Positions 48,017-59,119 of a DNA stretch of 64,000 bases are shown here, piece by piece. The notes beneath the pieces are model-generated. The model was not told the DNA's origin. It did no database searches and saw only the letters and a list, made by a program, of their open reading frames with translations. The stretch's first letter is position 1; each line of letters opens with the position of its first letter. Source of the DNA: Bryoerythrophyllum caledonicum. Lineage: Eukaryota; Streptophyta; Bryopsida; Pottiales; Pottiaceae. The translations under genes and the position numbers were made by a program. The stretch is from assembly GCA_963971425.1 (NCBI GenBank), contig OZ020518.1, positions 5,034,263 through 5,098,262 on the forward strand. Reading direction: 5' to 3'.

Positions 48017-49583
48017 TCATGCTGAAGACTTATCTAGAAGAGTGGACTTATCTTCCGGTAGATCTATCGGAGGATTGACTGAAAGATTAGGGGTATCCAC
48101 GAGTATGTAGTCAAAAAGATCCACCGGAAGGTTGGAAATCTTAACCGGGAGGTCTACTAGTAGATTGGGAGTGTCTACCGGTGTATTGGAAGTATTTACC
48201 GATACATGAGAAGTCTCTATTGGGTCAACAAGCAGAGCTACCGGAGACTTAACCAAATAATCCGTTTGTGAGAAGGAAAGATCAACGGGTTCCTTGACTG
48301 TTTGTGAGAATCTCGGGAGGATTGACCGGGAGACCTTGTTGTTTCTTACAGACTTTCACACCCCATTCCTTAGAAGATGGAGAATCCGCTCTACTCATTG
48401 GACATTGAGTGGGTGGATCAACATCTTCTGAAGAAAGAGAACTGGTATAGATAAACCTTCTCTTCTTCCGAGTTGGACTCCGGTCTTGCATTGGTATGGT
48501 GGCACTCGTATGTCCAGCAAGCAGCTTGATCAGTGTCACCATAGTCTCTTGTGCCTTGACCTTTGTGTCAAGATGCTCCTTATGGGATGTCTGGAGATTC
48601 CTCTTCACATTGGTTAATTGTTCCCGGCCTCCCGCGCTGGAGTTAAAATGTCTCAAGTGTTTTCTTCTCCAAACACCTTCTGGAGAGCCCTTTGAAGACT
48701 CCTTGCCTCCAAAAGCTCCATTTCCATCTGCTGGATATCTCGGGTCACATACCAGAGAAATTAGCTAAAATGTCCACCAAAGTGAAATTCTGGGATGGCC
48801 GAGGTGGTGGTGGGTTTTTTCAGTGAGACCGTGATGACCTACCATCGTTCAAGAGTGACCGGGATGATGACGTCTCCTGTTGGATTGCCAGTAGCGCCAA
48901 CCGTACTTCAATATGTTGGAAAAAGGCCCGGGGAGAATGGTCGTGGAAAACCATCTTTTGCCTCCAAATCCTCTCTTCTTCTGGTTCTTGAGAGTCATAA
49001 TACTCATACAAATGCATGAGGTATGGAGTCAAGAAAGTCTTGGAACATCCACCTTGTTGAATTGCTCGGAGCTGTGACAAAAACGCTTCTTCCAACAAAA
49101 ATCCCCAGTCCGGGAAGGACTCTTCAAAGAATGCCTATATGTAGGTTGTAGCCAGCCGCACTGTGGTTCTTTCACATCGGTTGGGGTGGAAAATTGGGTT
49201 TAGAAACTCAACCATCCACCTCAACCGGTTGTTCATGAATTGATCACTCTAGTAGCACTCCGATACGTCGTAAGAGCTTGATAAGTGTTATCCAGCAACT
49301 CCCGGTTGACCCCGGTTGTCCATCCCTCCTCTTTTTGAAAAGAATACACAATATGCCATATTTCTCTAGTCCATGCCGGGGGACTACCCCGGTAGACTCT
49401 CCGGGATGTCCCAGGAGGTAGCAACTCTACAGCCGCATATCCCTTTTGGAAGACCCAAAGTTTCTTGTATAATCCCATGCAACCCATCCGGGTGAGGTCT
49501 TCCTCCAACTCTTCTCCTTATTTCGTCCCCTTCCACTTCTTAGGATCAATCTTGGAAAGCTTCAATGTCACGAGTGGAGTCAT
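48017..49583 (-). pseudogene. Broken gag-like or plant mobile-domain-like gene
   Basis: On minus, ATG near 49581 starts MTPLVTLKLSKIDPKKWKGTK, then TAA, then an open frame to 49233 (LYKKLWVFQKGYAAVELLPPG, REIWHIVYSFQKEEGW). After further stops the reading continues with RWMVEFLNPIFHP (about 49220), SFPDWGFLLEEAFLSQLRAI and TFLTPYLMHLYEYYDS (about 49030). The 3' part (48656-48282, 48256-48017) is Ser/Pro/Asp-rich with repeated LPV.. and VDTPNL words. The helical WGFLLE...YLMHLY pattern recalls plant retroelement gag-like or mobile-domain proteins, but I cannot assign it. At least two stops and several frame changes show decay. Confidence 0.35.
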
Positions 49584-49589
49584 GTTATC

Positions 49590-51110
49590 CGGAATGGACT
49601 AACTCCGGGATGTGCCTGTACTTCCACCAATCACCCTATCAACTTATCACAATTTCCGGTCCGGCCCGGAAAACACAAGTATACCGGGCAACCGGTGTAC
49701 TTTCTCCAGAACACTTTTCTAGATTAATGTGGATGTAGGCATCTCACATATCTAGAAACATAACTAATGTAACAAAATAACAATTAACCACTTCAAGCAA
49801 AAGGGATGACTATGCTAGGAGAACAAGAATTTTTGAAGGGGATTTTCCGTGAGATTGGAGAGACCGGGAAAATGACAAAAAATTTAGGCAAGACTAGGAA
49901 AGGGAAAGAATAGCGAGAACATATAAGAAGACTTGCCAAAAGGCTGGGACAATGGAAAATAAATGATGGGACAAAGAGTAGACGCACGGGTAACAAGAAT
50001 TTAAGATCCTATGACATACGAGGTCTAAGTAGAGTCTACCGGAAGACTTTTCTCTAGATCGGAAAGAAGGCAACCAGAATTCACCCCAAGAAAAGGAAAA
50101 TGAGGAAAGACCTTACAAACGAGGAAGTTGTATAAACAAGAAAAATCTTTGTGTACAATTCTTGCCACCTCCTTGTTGCACCTGCAACCTCCTTGCAATC
50201 GTGGTTTGGTCTCTAAATCTTCTCGCCGCGGTTGTAAACCTCATTGCACCACCTCCACGCCTACTAATTGCCGCCTCTGTTGTATCTAAAACCCCATCCG
50301 CTATAATCATCCACAAACCCTAGTTTTCCAAATTCAAACCCTAGGTTGCAAATCCCCTTCTTCTACAAACCCTCTTCTTCGTGATGGCCATCTCCCTCCA
50401 CCTTCTTCTTCTTCTTCCTTGTTCTTCTTTTCCTTCTCTTCCCTCCACATGTTGCTCTTCTCGCAGTTGTGTTATGCTCTGGGCAGTCGTGTTGTACTCC
50501 TCGCGGTCATGCTGTGCTCCTTGCGTTCCACTCGCGGTACCCGCCTGGTACCCCGTCTCGGCTCGGTATCCGGCTGATACACGGGTTTAGCTCGGATATT
50601 AGCCTTTTTAATTTTAATTTTTCTATTTTTGAATTTTTGATTTTTGATTTTTTTTTTTTCCTTTTTATCTTTTTCTTTCATATTAATTTAAAATCCTATT
50701 CTCTCAAATAAAAGTTTAAGTTTTCATCAACACAAAAAACTAAAAAAGAAATCTAATCAATTAAACTAGAAAGAAAACTAATAAATAGTCTATATACTTA
50801 ATGAAAATTTAACTAGTTAACTTCGCCTTAAGTGGTGATTTGAACCATTGTCCCGGAGACTTTCCCGGACATTCTCTTTTAGTTTTTCCGGGCATGAAAT
50901 TTGATTGTTTTAAGACCCGGTTCTATCACCACTATAACACTAATTAATTAATTAAGCATCTTCCTATTTTCAATATCTGCTATACAATCTAATTCTATGC
51001 AATACTAACTACTTCGCCAATTGTCTAAACTAAAAATCACAATTCAACTAATTTTTTTTTAGGGGCAACGAAATGGGAGTTTTAGACTTCCATGCAATGA
51101 CACCAAATTT
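49590..51110. other. Gene-free stretch, pyrimidine-rich centre
   Basis: No gene recognised. 50310-50350 has AAACCCTAG telobox-like words, followed by a CTTCTTCTT-rich tract (50395-50450), which together look like a plant promoter/leader on plus, but the following ATG (50382) opens only a 69-codon low-complexity frame. Beyond 50600 it is T- and A-rich. Confidence 0.4.
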
Positions 51111-51782
51111 TTTGGACAGAACCAGGGCTTGAACGAGGGCACTAGAAATATGGGCCTTTTTTGCGTGTGAACACAAGATTTAGAAGGAGCACTAGTAATT
51201 TTTTGCATGTTAGGGCCTTGGTGTGAAGCCACAAACTCCACTTGAAATGAAAACCTTCAGTCGTGGGACATGTCGAGGGCGTTGTAGGACATGCTCTAAG
51301 ACCATCTCTATTAATTTTCAAAACCAGTAAAGGAACTGCATTTTCTTTGAGGATCAGGCCCACCGTACTTCCAAAGGTCGCAGGGTGCCTTCTAGACTGG
51401 TTCCAAACGGGCAACCTAGACAGTCCCTTGCAAAGGTTAGTTTGGCCTTTGGGATCTTTCCCACAAGGAGGAGATTGGTCGACGTCCACGCTCTGTGAAC
51501 CTTTTTCCGAAAACAGAACGTCGGGTTGATTACTGTGGAGAGCCAATTGGTGAGCCAATGGGTCTAGCTCTGGCACCGCTCTAAAAAGGTTTGAAAAAAT
51601 TCTCCAAAGAGCTCCATCATTCTTGAGAACCAGTCGAGGTGCTCAAAATAACCAGACTCGACACACTACTAAACACATCAGATCACTATGAAACGTGGAT
51701 AATAATAGCCACGAAGTACACTTGTTTAATTTTCATGAAGCTAGAGAGAACGTGTGATGTTCGCCACAAAAAATATTGTATA

Positions 51783-54615
51783 GCAAGGTCACATTCAAAT
51801 TGGTGTTTGGGCAATTTCAGGGATGGTGTCCCACACAGCTGCCAACTTTGACACCCTCACAAGGATTGAGGAATTTTTTTTTGCCCAAAGAATTTTTGGA
51901 GTGAAAACACCTTTATGTTGATTACATGTGTGGAAATTTCAAGTCCAAAAAATGCACAAATAAAATCACATCCCCAATCCACCAACATGTGTAGTTGTGA
52001 GAAACAAAGGGAAAAACCATTTTACTACTTCCAACTTTGACACCCTCCCTAGGGCTGACAGTTTGTTATTTCAACATGAAATTTTTGACACAAGATTACC
52101 TTTATGTTGAAAACGTGAGGAAAATATTCAAGGCCCAAAAATGTACTCAAAAGAAGATATTCAAAATCTACTAACATGGGGGTTAGCTGTTTTGTCATGT
52201 GATAGACTAAATGTTGAGATGATATTGAGAGCAAAGAATGTCATATTGTGATGCATGAGTATTAATTTAGATGTAGAGCACATGGGTTGAGTGGACATAT
52301 TACATATGGGCTGAGTGTTGCTGATTGATTGAGTGGACATATCACATATGGGCTGATTCATTGAATGAACACATCATTTTTTTGGTTGAGTGTTGCTGGC
52401 TGGTTTATTGAGTGTGGACAATTTACATGTGGTATGAGTATGCCCAAGAGTATTTTCTCGTTCACTCAATTGATGCACATGCCATGGTGATCACCTAATG
52501 CACATGCTAGTGTGAGTAATATGTTGTTGGCTAATTTTCTTTGTGCACATGCCATGGGCTCTGTCCGTTGTGTTCACTGATCCATATAATCCAAATGTCA
52601 TAGGTTGAGTGTTATATTGACTACTTGTTGATGAGGGTTTAGTATTGTATCAACATCATAAAAAATAGCCCAGAATGACAATTTCAGATGAAATTTGTGA
52701 TGAAATTTGTGCTGGCATTATAGATTTGAGTGAGGAAGGAAATACAGGAGTTCAAATTGCAGCCATCACTGGAGTTTCGTTCAGAGGTTAGTAAAAACAT
52801 TTAAAGAAGATGGAACTTACAAGCGCAAACCTTGTGGTGGAAGTCACGCTAAAAAACTTAGTGAGAGATGTGCATAGTATTGTGCGTTACGCAAAAACTC
52901 ATTGTCACTCCTCGGTCTCAGAGATTACTAGTATATGCCGTACTCAAGTGTGTAGACGTACTATTCAAAGGATATTGCATAAAAGTGGTATTTTTAGTCA
53001 AATAACAGTCAATAAACCTTTCTTGACATCGCGTCACATGTCTCAGCAGATAGCTTTTGCTTAGAAGTACCGTGGATGGAGTCCAAAAGAGTGGAAACAT
53101 ATTGTTTGGTCAAATGAATCTACTTTTAAGCTTGGAAAAAGTTCTCGGAAAATTCATGTTTGGAGAAGTGCATATGAGCACTATTCATCAAGTTGTATAG
53201 TTTCTACTTTTAAAAAGTGGACGGACATCTTTGATGATTTGGGGTGCATTTGCTAGAGGACAGAAATCACAACTTGTCTTTATGCCAAAAAGTCAACATT
53301 CTGCTAAGGATTTTGTGGAAGTGGTCTACGATGGCGAATTGATTCATCTCTTGGATAAAGTTCCAATAGGAGTGCTTATGGAAGATGGCGCACCTATCCA
53401 TCGCAGCAAAACATGTGAAGAATGGAGACAAATACACCAACTTGAAAAGCTCAATAGGCCTGCAAACTCTCCCGATCTCAATCCAATCGAGAATGATTGG
53501 AGGATGCTAAAAGATGTTGTGCAACATGGCAAAGACTGCCCTAGAAACTTAGAAGTGTTGAAGGTAGTTCTTGAAAGAGAGTGGAATTTGGTCAATGCTA
53601 CAAAACTCCTTTAACTATGTCATTCTATGCCCTCAAGGTTAGAAGCAGTGATTGACGCTAAAGGAGGACATACACATTGGTAGATATGATATAATTTTTT
53701 AGGGTATATACATCTTTTGGCTTTGAAATCTGTCTCACATTTTTCCAACATAAAGATGATCTTGTGGCCAAAATTTCATTATGTATTAACAAAAACTCAA
53801 TCCTAGGAAGGGTGTTGAATTTGGAAGAAGTGGTAAGCTTTCCCCTTTGTTTCCCACAACAACACATGTTGGTAGACTTGGTAGATGTTTTTTTGTGTAG
53901 ATATTTTAGATTTGAAATTTTCCACACTTGTATTTGACGTGAAGATGACTTCATACCCAAAATTTTATGGACAAATAATGTTTTTTGAATTCTTGGGAGG
54001 GTGTCAAAGTGGGCAGTTGTGAAACTTTTCTTACATCTAACCCCCATGTTAGTAGATTTTGAATATCTTCTTTTGAGTACATTTTTGGGCCTTGAATATT
54101 TTCCTCACGTTTTCAACATAAAGGTAATCTTGTGTCAAAAATTTCATGTTGAAATAACAAACTGTCAGCCCTAGGGAGGGTGTCAAAGTTGCAAGTAGTA
54201 AAATGGTTTTTCCCTTTGTTTCTCACAGCTACACATGTTGGTAGATTGGGGATGTGATTTTATTTGTGCATTTTTTGGACTTGAAATTTCCACACATGTA
54301 ATCAACATAAAGGTGTTTTCACTCCAAAAATTCTTTGGGCAAAAAAAAATTCCTCAATCCTTGGGAGGGTGTCAAAGTTGGCAGCTGCGAAACTTTTCTC
54401 ACAGACACCTCATGGTGGTTAATCTTTAATATCTTTTGTTTTACAAGTCCCTTGGACTTGAAATTTGGTATGCATGTTTTCAACATAGAGGTGATGTTGT
54501 ATTAAAAAGTTTTGGCTAAAACAACATTTTTTCAACCCTGTGGAGGGTGTCAAAGTTGGCAGCAGTGTGGGACACCATCCCTGGAATTGCCCAAACGCCA
54601 ATTTGAATGTCACGC
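51783..54615 (+). mobile_element. Tc1-like DNA transposon, 2.83 kb, with repeat-built terminal inverted repeats
   Basis: TA dinucleotides flank GCAAGGTCACATTCAAATTGG at the left and its diverged complement CCAATTTGAATGTCACGC at the right. Next come the complementary GGGATGGTGTCCCACAC and GTGTGGGACACCATCCC. Inside each end are inverted copies of a roughly 180-bp monomer carrying GGGAGGGTGTCAAAGTTGG: two on the left (51842, 52031) and five on the right (about 53807, 53995, 54174, 54363, 54542). A transposase pseudogene lies in between. A loose 50-bp repeat (GAGTGGACATAT.ACATATGGGCTGA) fills 52270-52400. Confidence 0.85.
52675..53614 (+). pseudogene. Tc1-like DD34E transposase, decayed
   Basis: The N-terminus (ATG 52675, MTISDEICDEI) changes frame near 52790 into LVKTFKEDGTYKRKPCGGSH, the hinge after the first Tc1 helix-turn-helix. 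The second DNA-binding part follows (SICRTQVCRRTIQRILHKSG). The catalytic part reads HIVWSNESTFKLG (first Asp replaced by Asn), LMIWGAFARGQ, MEDGAPIHRSK (second Asp) and RPANSPDLNPIEND (Glu); 34 residues separate Asp and Glu, the Tc1 signature. Lesions: frameshifts near 52790 and 53225, TAG at 53062, and the Asp-to-Asn change. Plant Tc1/mariner elements are usually mariner-like (DD39D), so this type is unexpected here. Confidence 0.85.
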
Positions 54616-55225
54616 TACTTACATACCAAGAGAGTAACCCTTCACTCTTGCTTACGTTCTCTGAAGTGCCTGTCATTGGTGGTTTGAGGGTCATACTTGC
54701 GGTATATTTCCAACTTCCTTCTCCCCATATAGTGAATAAATACACTCAAAGAACCTACTTAAGTCAAAGGAAACGACATGTCAATTAAATAGATTTCCTA
54801 AGCCTATTAGGTATTCTTGTTATTTTAAGGGGTAATTTTAACAAGATCAGTACATGAGGAATCAAGAAATTAGATTTTTGATTAGTTGTTTTAATGGAAA
54901 TTTCAATATTAGAATTTAGAAGTTTGAATGAGAATATGGGGAGTACAAATCTAATAAGCCGACCGACCTAATCCTTTTCTTTAAAATATTTTTCTTCCCG
55001 CAAAGTAGGGTGAATTTTAGTAAATTCAGGTAATTACATCCTTTTTTTAGTTTCTAGATAAGTTCTAGTAGGGAATTTGGAGTTCTAAATCAAAAAGGAA
55101 AAATTGGCCTCTAAGTGTTGATGCATTTTAAATACACATGGAGAATTTTGAGGTCCAAACATCCTCCATAACATATTCTTCCCAATTAATTTTCTAATTT
55201 CTGAACTAAATCCACCAAATTCTTA
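54616..55225. other. AT-rich stretch, nothing recognised
   Basis: No coding frame or repeat was recognised between the Tc1-like element and the first Harbinger-type element. Confidence 0.5.
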
Positions 55226-56506
55226 AGGCCGCTTCACACCTAACGCCCAAGTTGAGAGGCCGTCGGTTTGCACCATTGAGGTTGCTAGAATGGCCAAAGT
55301 TTGGCCTTTGGGCCTTCACACTTGTGCTCGAAGTCTAAAGGCTGTCGCCCTCCATTGTGCCTACATGGGAGCACTTTTTAAGGAGTTTTGGGGCCAAGGT
55401 GACAACCTCTAGAACAAAACTTGGGTTGTCCGTTTTAGTCCACCCAAACTTCGTTTGAGAGTCTGTCAATTTTTTTAATGAAATAATCAATGGAGAGCCT
55501 TCCTTCCTCATACCTTGGATGTACATGCATGTGATTCTCCTTCTTTTATGGCAATTACAGTCTTTCTTTTAGCTTCCAACATGTGTTGTAATTGTTCTTT
55601 TGCTTCCATTTTTGAGCATTTTTGCTCCATTTTTTTATCCTCATGAGTGTAGGAATTGATTCATGGGTGAGGTAACATGCAAGGATTGTTGTAATGCTTA
55701 CAAAGTTCAACGGCACGGCCACAACTTGCCACAAGAAATTCACTCAATTTTTTGCTTCTTACAAAGAGGACAAATTGGCAAACCTTCCCTTGCAATCACC
55801 AAAGTTAGTACTCAAACCTATCCAAATAAATCACCAATCATGGCTAAAGTATTTCTTGTTGCAAATCAAGAGAGCGTTACAACAAGCCTTCATTCTACGG
55901 TGATACTTTTCCCAAGAAACGTATCTTTACTTCTTAAAATAGGCCCCAAAGATTACATAATACTTAAAAGTAGACTTACTTACCCTCATTTGCTTTAGAA
56001 ATTCTCTCTCCAAATAAGACCCCATAAGACTTCAAGAATAAGCTCCAAAAATCCTCCATACCTTTTGAATTGCCAACAAGACCTCCCAAAATCCACCAAA
56101 ATCCCAAGACTTGAGCAAAAAATATGGCCATCAGCATCGTTTGGACATTTTGTTGAAATATTGCAAGTTTGTGCAATGCCAAAATGCCCACTATAACATA
56201 CTTCATTACCATGAAAACCAAAGAATATGTTTCCTTCAAGAGTCCATGGTAAAAGGATGAGAGAAATAGGAAATTTAATTTCAGAAAATTGATCCATTCA
56301 TGTAGTAAGAAATGATTGGAATCTTTACAAATGGTATGGGGTTTGGCCTTTCCACTTGGTCTTTGGGGCTTCACACCATGACGAGCCAAAGGCTTCAATA
56401 TATATATTTTAATGTATTTTTTAGCAAAAAATTTGGCTTCTCGCCATTGTTTGGGCTGAAATTTCTGACGGATGGCCCCTCGACTTGGCCAAGTGTGAAG
56501 CGACCC
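55226..56506. mobile_element. Harbinger-type non-autonomous element A, 1.28 kb
   Basis: TTA (55223-55225) precedes AGGCCGCTTCACACC and TTA (56507-56509) follows GTGTGAAGCGACCC. Second-layer repeats AAGTTGAGAGGCC and GGCCCCTCGACTT also pair. A 3-bp TTA duplication with GC-rich ends is typical of PIF/Harbinger elements. The interior retains a fragment of the trihelix protein on plus (55694-55800). Confidence 0.75.
55694..55800 (+). pseudogene. Fragment of Harbinger trihelix (Myb/SANT-like) protein
   Basis: A 36-residue stretch reads LTKFNGTATTCHKKFTQFFA and then SYKEDKLANL. It fits the middle of the trihelix protein encoded by Harbinger elements (pattern: Asn, Cys, Lys-Phe, Tyr-Lys-x-Asp-Lys). 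The minus-strand gene at 60.3-60.8 kb supplies the adjoining KKANEISQTDCKDECRWFEE part. No full frame survives here. Confidence 0.5.
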
Positions 56507-56728
56507 TTATAGAAGATTGATATTAGGGGTTGTTTACATCTAGATGGTTTGGGCTGGAGCCCAAAGAATTCCCGAATTCTAATTGGAGTAAAGAATTGGT
56601 ACCCTAGAAATGGGTTTACATCAAGCAAAATGCGGGTTGTGGCCCAAAGTTTTTTCCGTGGATGAAAAACCTAGTTGGAATCCTACATGGCAGATTTGAA
56701 TAGTGTTTTCCAGAACTTAAGGAGACTT

Positions 56729-56785
56729 ATTTCCTACAACCTCTAGGAGGTTGTATTTCCTACAACCTCTAGGAGGTTGTATTTC
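56729..56785. repeat. Tandem 26-bp palindromic repeat
   Basis: Two perfect copies of a 26-bp unit (56729-56754, 56755-56780). Each contains TACAACCTC-TAG-GAGGTTGTA, a 9-bp stem with a 3-base loop. Confidence 0.9.
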
Positions 56786-57164
56786 CGGAAGGCCGGGAGA
56801 GTATTTTTCAGAACCTATTTCAGCCAATCATTTATAATATTTTAATGCTGGATTTTGACTACTTTAGGTGTGAAGTTTTTTGACAACTTCTTTCCCGTTA
56901 GTACTATTCATCAAAGAAAGAAGTTACATTTACTGCTGATGGCGTGAGAATTGGAAGAAGAATAAAAAATCAAGGTTTGTAATGAAATCTATCAATTTTC
57001 TAGAGGATCTACATATTTGCAATATTTTTGGACTTAGAGGAATCATGAGGAGCAAAAGTGCTTGAGCCTTCTTGAGCCTTTGCCTTTGCATGGAGCCGAA
57101 AAGGGCCAATTGGGCCCCCTTGAGGCCCCCTTTCCCCCCAAATTCCGGCCGGATCTGGTGCGGT

Positions 57165-57243
57165 GACCAAAACGGCACCACCGGGGATCGAACCGGCCAC
57201 CTCTAGCCTCCCTTTCAAGGCCTCACACTACTCTAGCCACCAA
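57165..57243 (-). other. tRNA-derived (SINE-like) sequence
   Basis: On minus, TGGCTAGAGTAGTG resembles an A box and GGTTCGATCCC matches the pol III B box, about 50 bases apart. The T-arm-like region (CCGG-loop-CCGG) can fold, but no acceptor stem forms, so a SINE or tRNA pseudogene is more likely than a working tRNA. Confidence 0.55.
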
Positions 57244-58634
57244 GCCTACTAGCTTCCGATGTGCAAATGTTGGATAAAAACCTTCCTATACTACTATTTC
57301 TGTGATTTATTGTGTGTTGTCCAAACATTTTCAAGTCCATTTTCAGGCCTTTAATGATGTTTTTGAGCATTTTAGAGCATTTTTATTGCATGAAGATTGT
57401 ACATGAGCATAACTAACAATTTACATACTTTTTGGTCAAGGTCAAAATGCTTGGTTGAAGGTACAGGTGCACATGGCAGCAACAATTCGAGGATGTACTC
57501 AAACTGCTCTATCTTTCTTTCACTGTGGGGTAATTCTAAAAAGAGCCCATTTTCATACAATTACTTAGAAATTCAGCTGAAGTGCACAATGGGCCACAAC
57601 CCTTCTATTCGGATTTTCACCTAAACTTTAGGCCAAAACCCACTTACAACTGCCTTGTTTGGTGGAAGGTACCCCGCTTACAATGGTTTCATCCTTCAAG
57701 CAGGGTATCACTTGTGTCAATGGGCTCCAATCCAAACCTTCAGGTGTAAACAGCCCCTTAGAGTTATTAGAGAAAGTAAAGGATCTTATGTTTTGGATAA
57801 AAAGATTCAGGTCTTATGTTAGTAACTTGGACCACATGCACATGGTGACTTGGCTTGGAAAAGGTGTGGAGAACCACCGGTCAACATTTTGGTAACTTGG
57901 GGTGCTAGGGGGAGCTTTAGCTTGCATGGGGTAGGGCCCAAGATTGCCATGCATCTCATTGAAGTAGAGAAAGGGAGTATGAGATTTTTGGAAGTCTATT
58001 TTTGTGCATAATTTTTTTTTGTCTTGTTTGGCACCCATATTCCTAAGCCTGGCTTTACTCTTCAGGAAGCACTTTCAGGAAAACTCTATTACCTTATGCT
58101 AAGAGTTTCAGTCATGTTATTTTTGGCCATTTCATCATCTTTAAAAAAAATAATCAAGAGTAAAACCTTACAGCATGTAGAATTCAATTATTGTGGTTAT
58201 CACTAAACATCAATTTCAGTGTAATTGTGAGAGGATGCCATGACCTCGTAGATTGTGGTTTGCAATGCGTTGACAACTGAGTCATTCTATACATGTATGT
58301 GACAATCTTGACAGAAAGAAGTTTTCGCATACCTAGGTAAACACCCAGTTGCAATGATGTGAGTCCAGACTGAGATTTCCAACATGTTTGGTCCTCCATA
58401 CAATATTTTTGATGCTCTAGTTTTTTTAATAGAATTTGCAGCATAATTTGCATTTGCTTCCTAGATTCGCTTGACTGACTTGTGATGCTGAGAGAAGTAG
58501 AGATAAGGTGCGTGTCTGGTTTCAGGAATACCGGGCACATCATCCTGAAATGCAAGCATGGACAACCCAGTCTTTCACATGTTGGCACTCTGTTACTTCC
58601 CCTTCTTGTATAATTAAGCGAAATCCATTAAAAC

Positions 58635-58971
58635 TACACTACATATTGCATTTAGTGTAATAAACACTAATTGCAAATACATACACAAATTGTAAACTAT
58701 GTAATTAGCATAGTGACAAAATACTACACTAAATTCCAACCACTACACTATTTGTGAATTCCACTAAAGATTGGATTTGTTTTTTTTACTTGGGCACATT
58801 TAGTGTGCTAATGAATAGTAGAGAAGATTCTAAGTGGCTAATGAATGGTTGATTGGAGCTCACATTAATGACATTGGTGGCTAAACACTAATTGCCGACT
58901 TATCCACAATTAGTGTACCATGATAAGTACACTATTCGTGTCACTACACTAAATGCAATATTTAGTGTATT
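58635..58971. mobile_element. Palindromic MITE, about 340 bp
   Basis: The ends CACTACATATTGCATTTAGT and ACTAAATGCAATATTTAGTG are inverted copies, and pairing continues inward through CACTAATTG and AATTAGTG words. No coding frame. It lies just upstream of the Harbinger transposase relic. Confidence 0.65.
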
Positions 58972-59119
58972 GTGTTCCTCTCATGCAAGCACTGATTTTA
59001 CGAGGAGAGTGGGAGAAATTGGCAATTTTCAGCATGTTTTTGGAGAGTACACGACAAGGAATACGGAGCATTTGGAGTTTTGCAAGACAAGGTGGATTTA
59101 CGGATTGATTATTGTTGGG

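Larger units (their letters stand above)
44895..51245. repeat. Inverted repeat pair of about 130 bp bounding a 6.3-kb block
   Basis: 44895-45015 (TTCAAGTGGAGTTTGTGGCT, CTAGTGCCCTTGTTCAAGCC) is the reverse complement of 51115-51245 (GGCTTGAACGAGGGCACTAG, AGCCACAAACTCCACTTGAA) with scattered differences. Between them lie a smaller inverted-repeat element and a gag-like relic. Confidence 0.65.
56526..57757. mobile_element. Harbinger-type non-autonomous element B, 1.23 kb
   Basis: TTA (56523-56525) precedes GGGGTTGTTTACATC and TTA (57758-57760) follows GGTGTAAACAGCCCC. The terminal repeats extend about 40 bp (ATGGTTTGGGCTGGAGCCCA against TGGGCTCCAATCCAAACCTT). No coding capacity is recognised. 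It carries a tandem palindrome and a tRNA-derived insertion. Confidence 0.8.

Noticed and set aside
50381-50711. Plus-strand gene after the telobox-like leader
   Set aside because: The frame is a short Leu/Ser/Cys low-complexity run ending in T-rich DNA, with no splice continuation found.
55976-56398. 140-codon minus frame in Harbinger element A
   Set aside because: Composition is low-complexity (Phe/Leu/Gly), no motif is seen, and it overlaps the element interior; likely chance.
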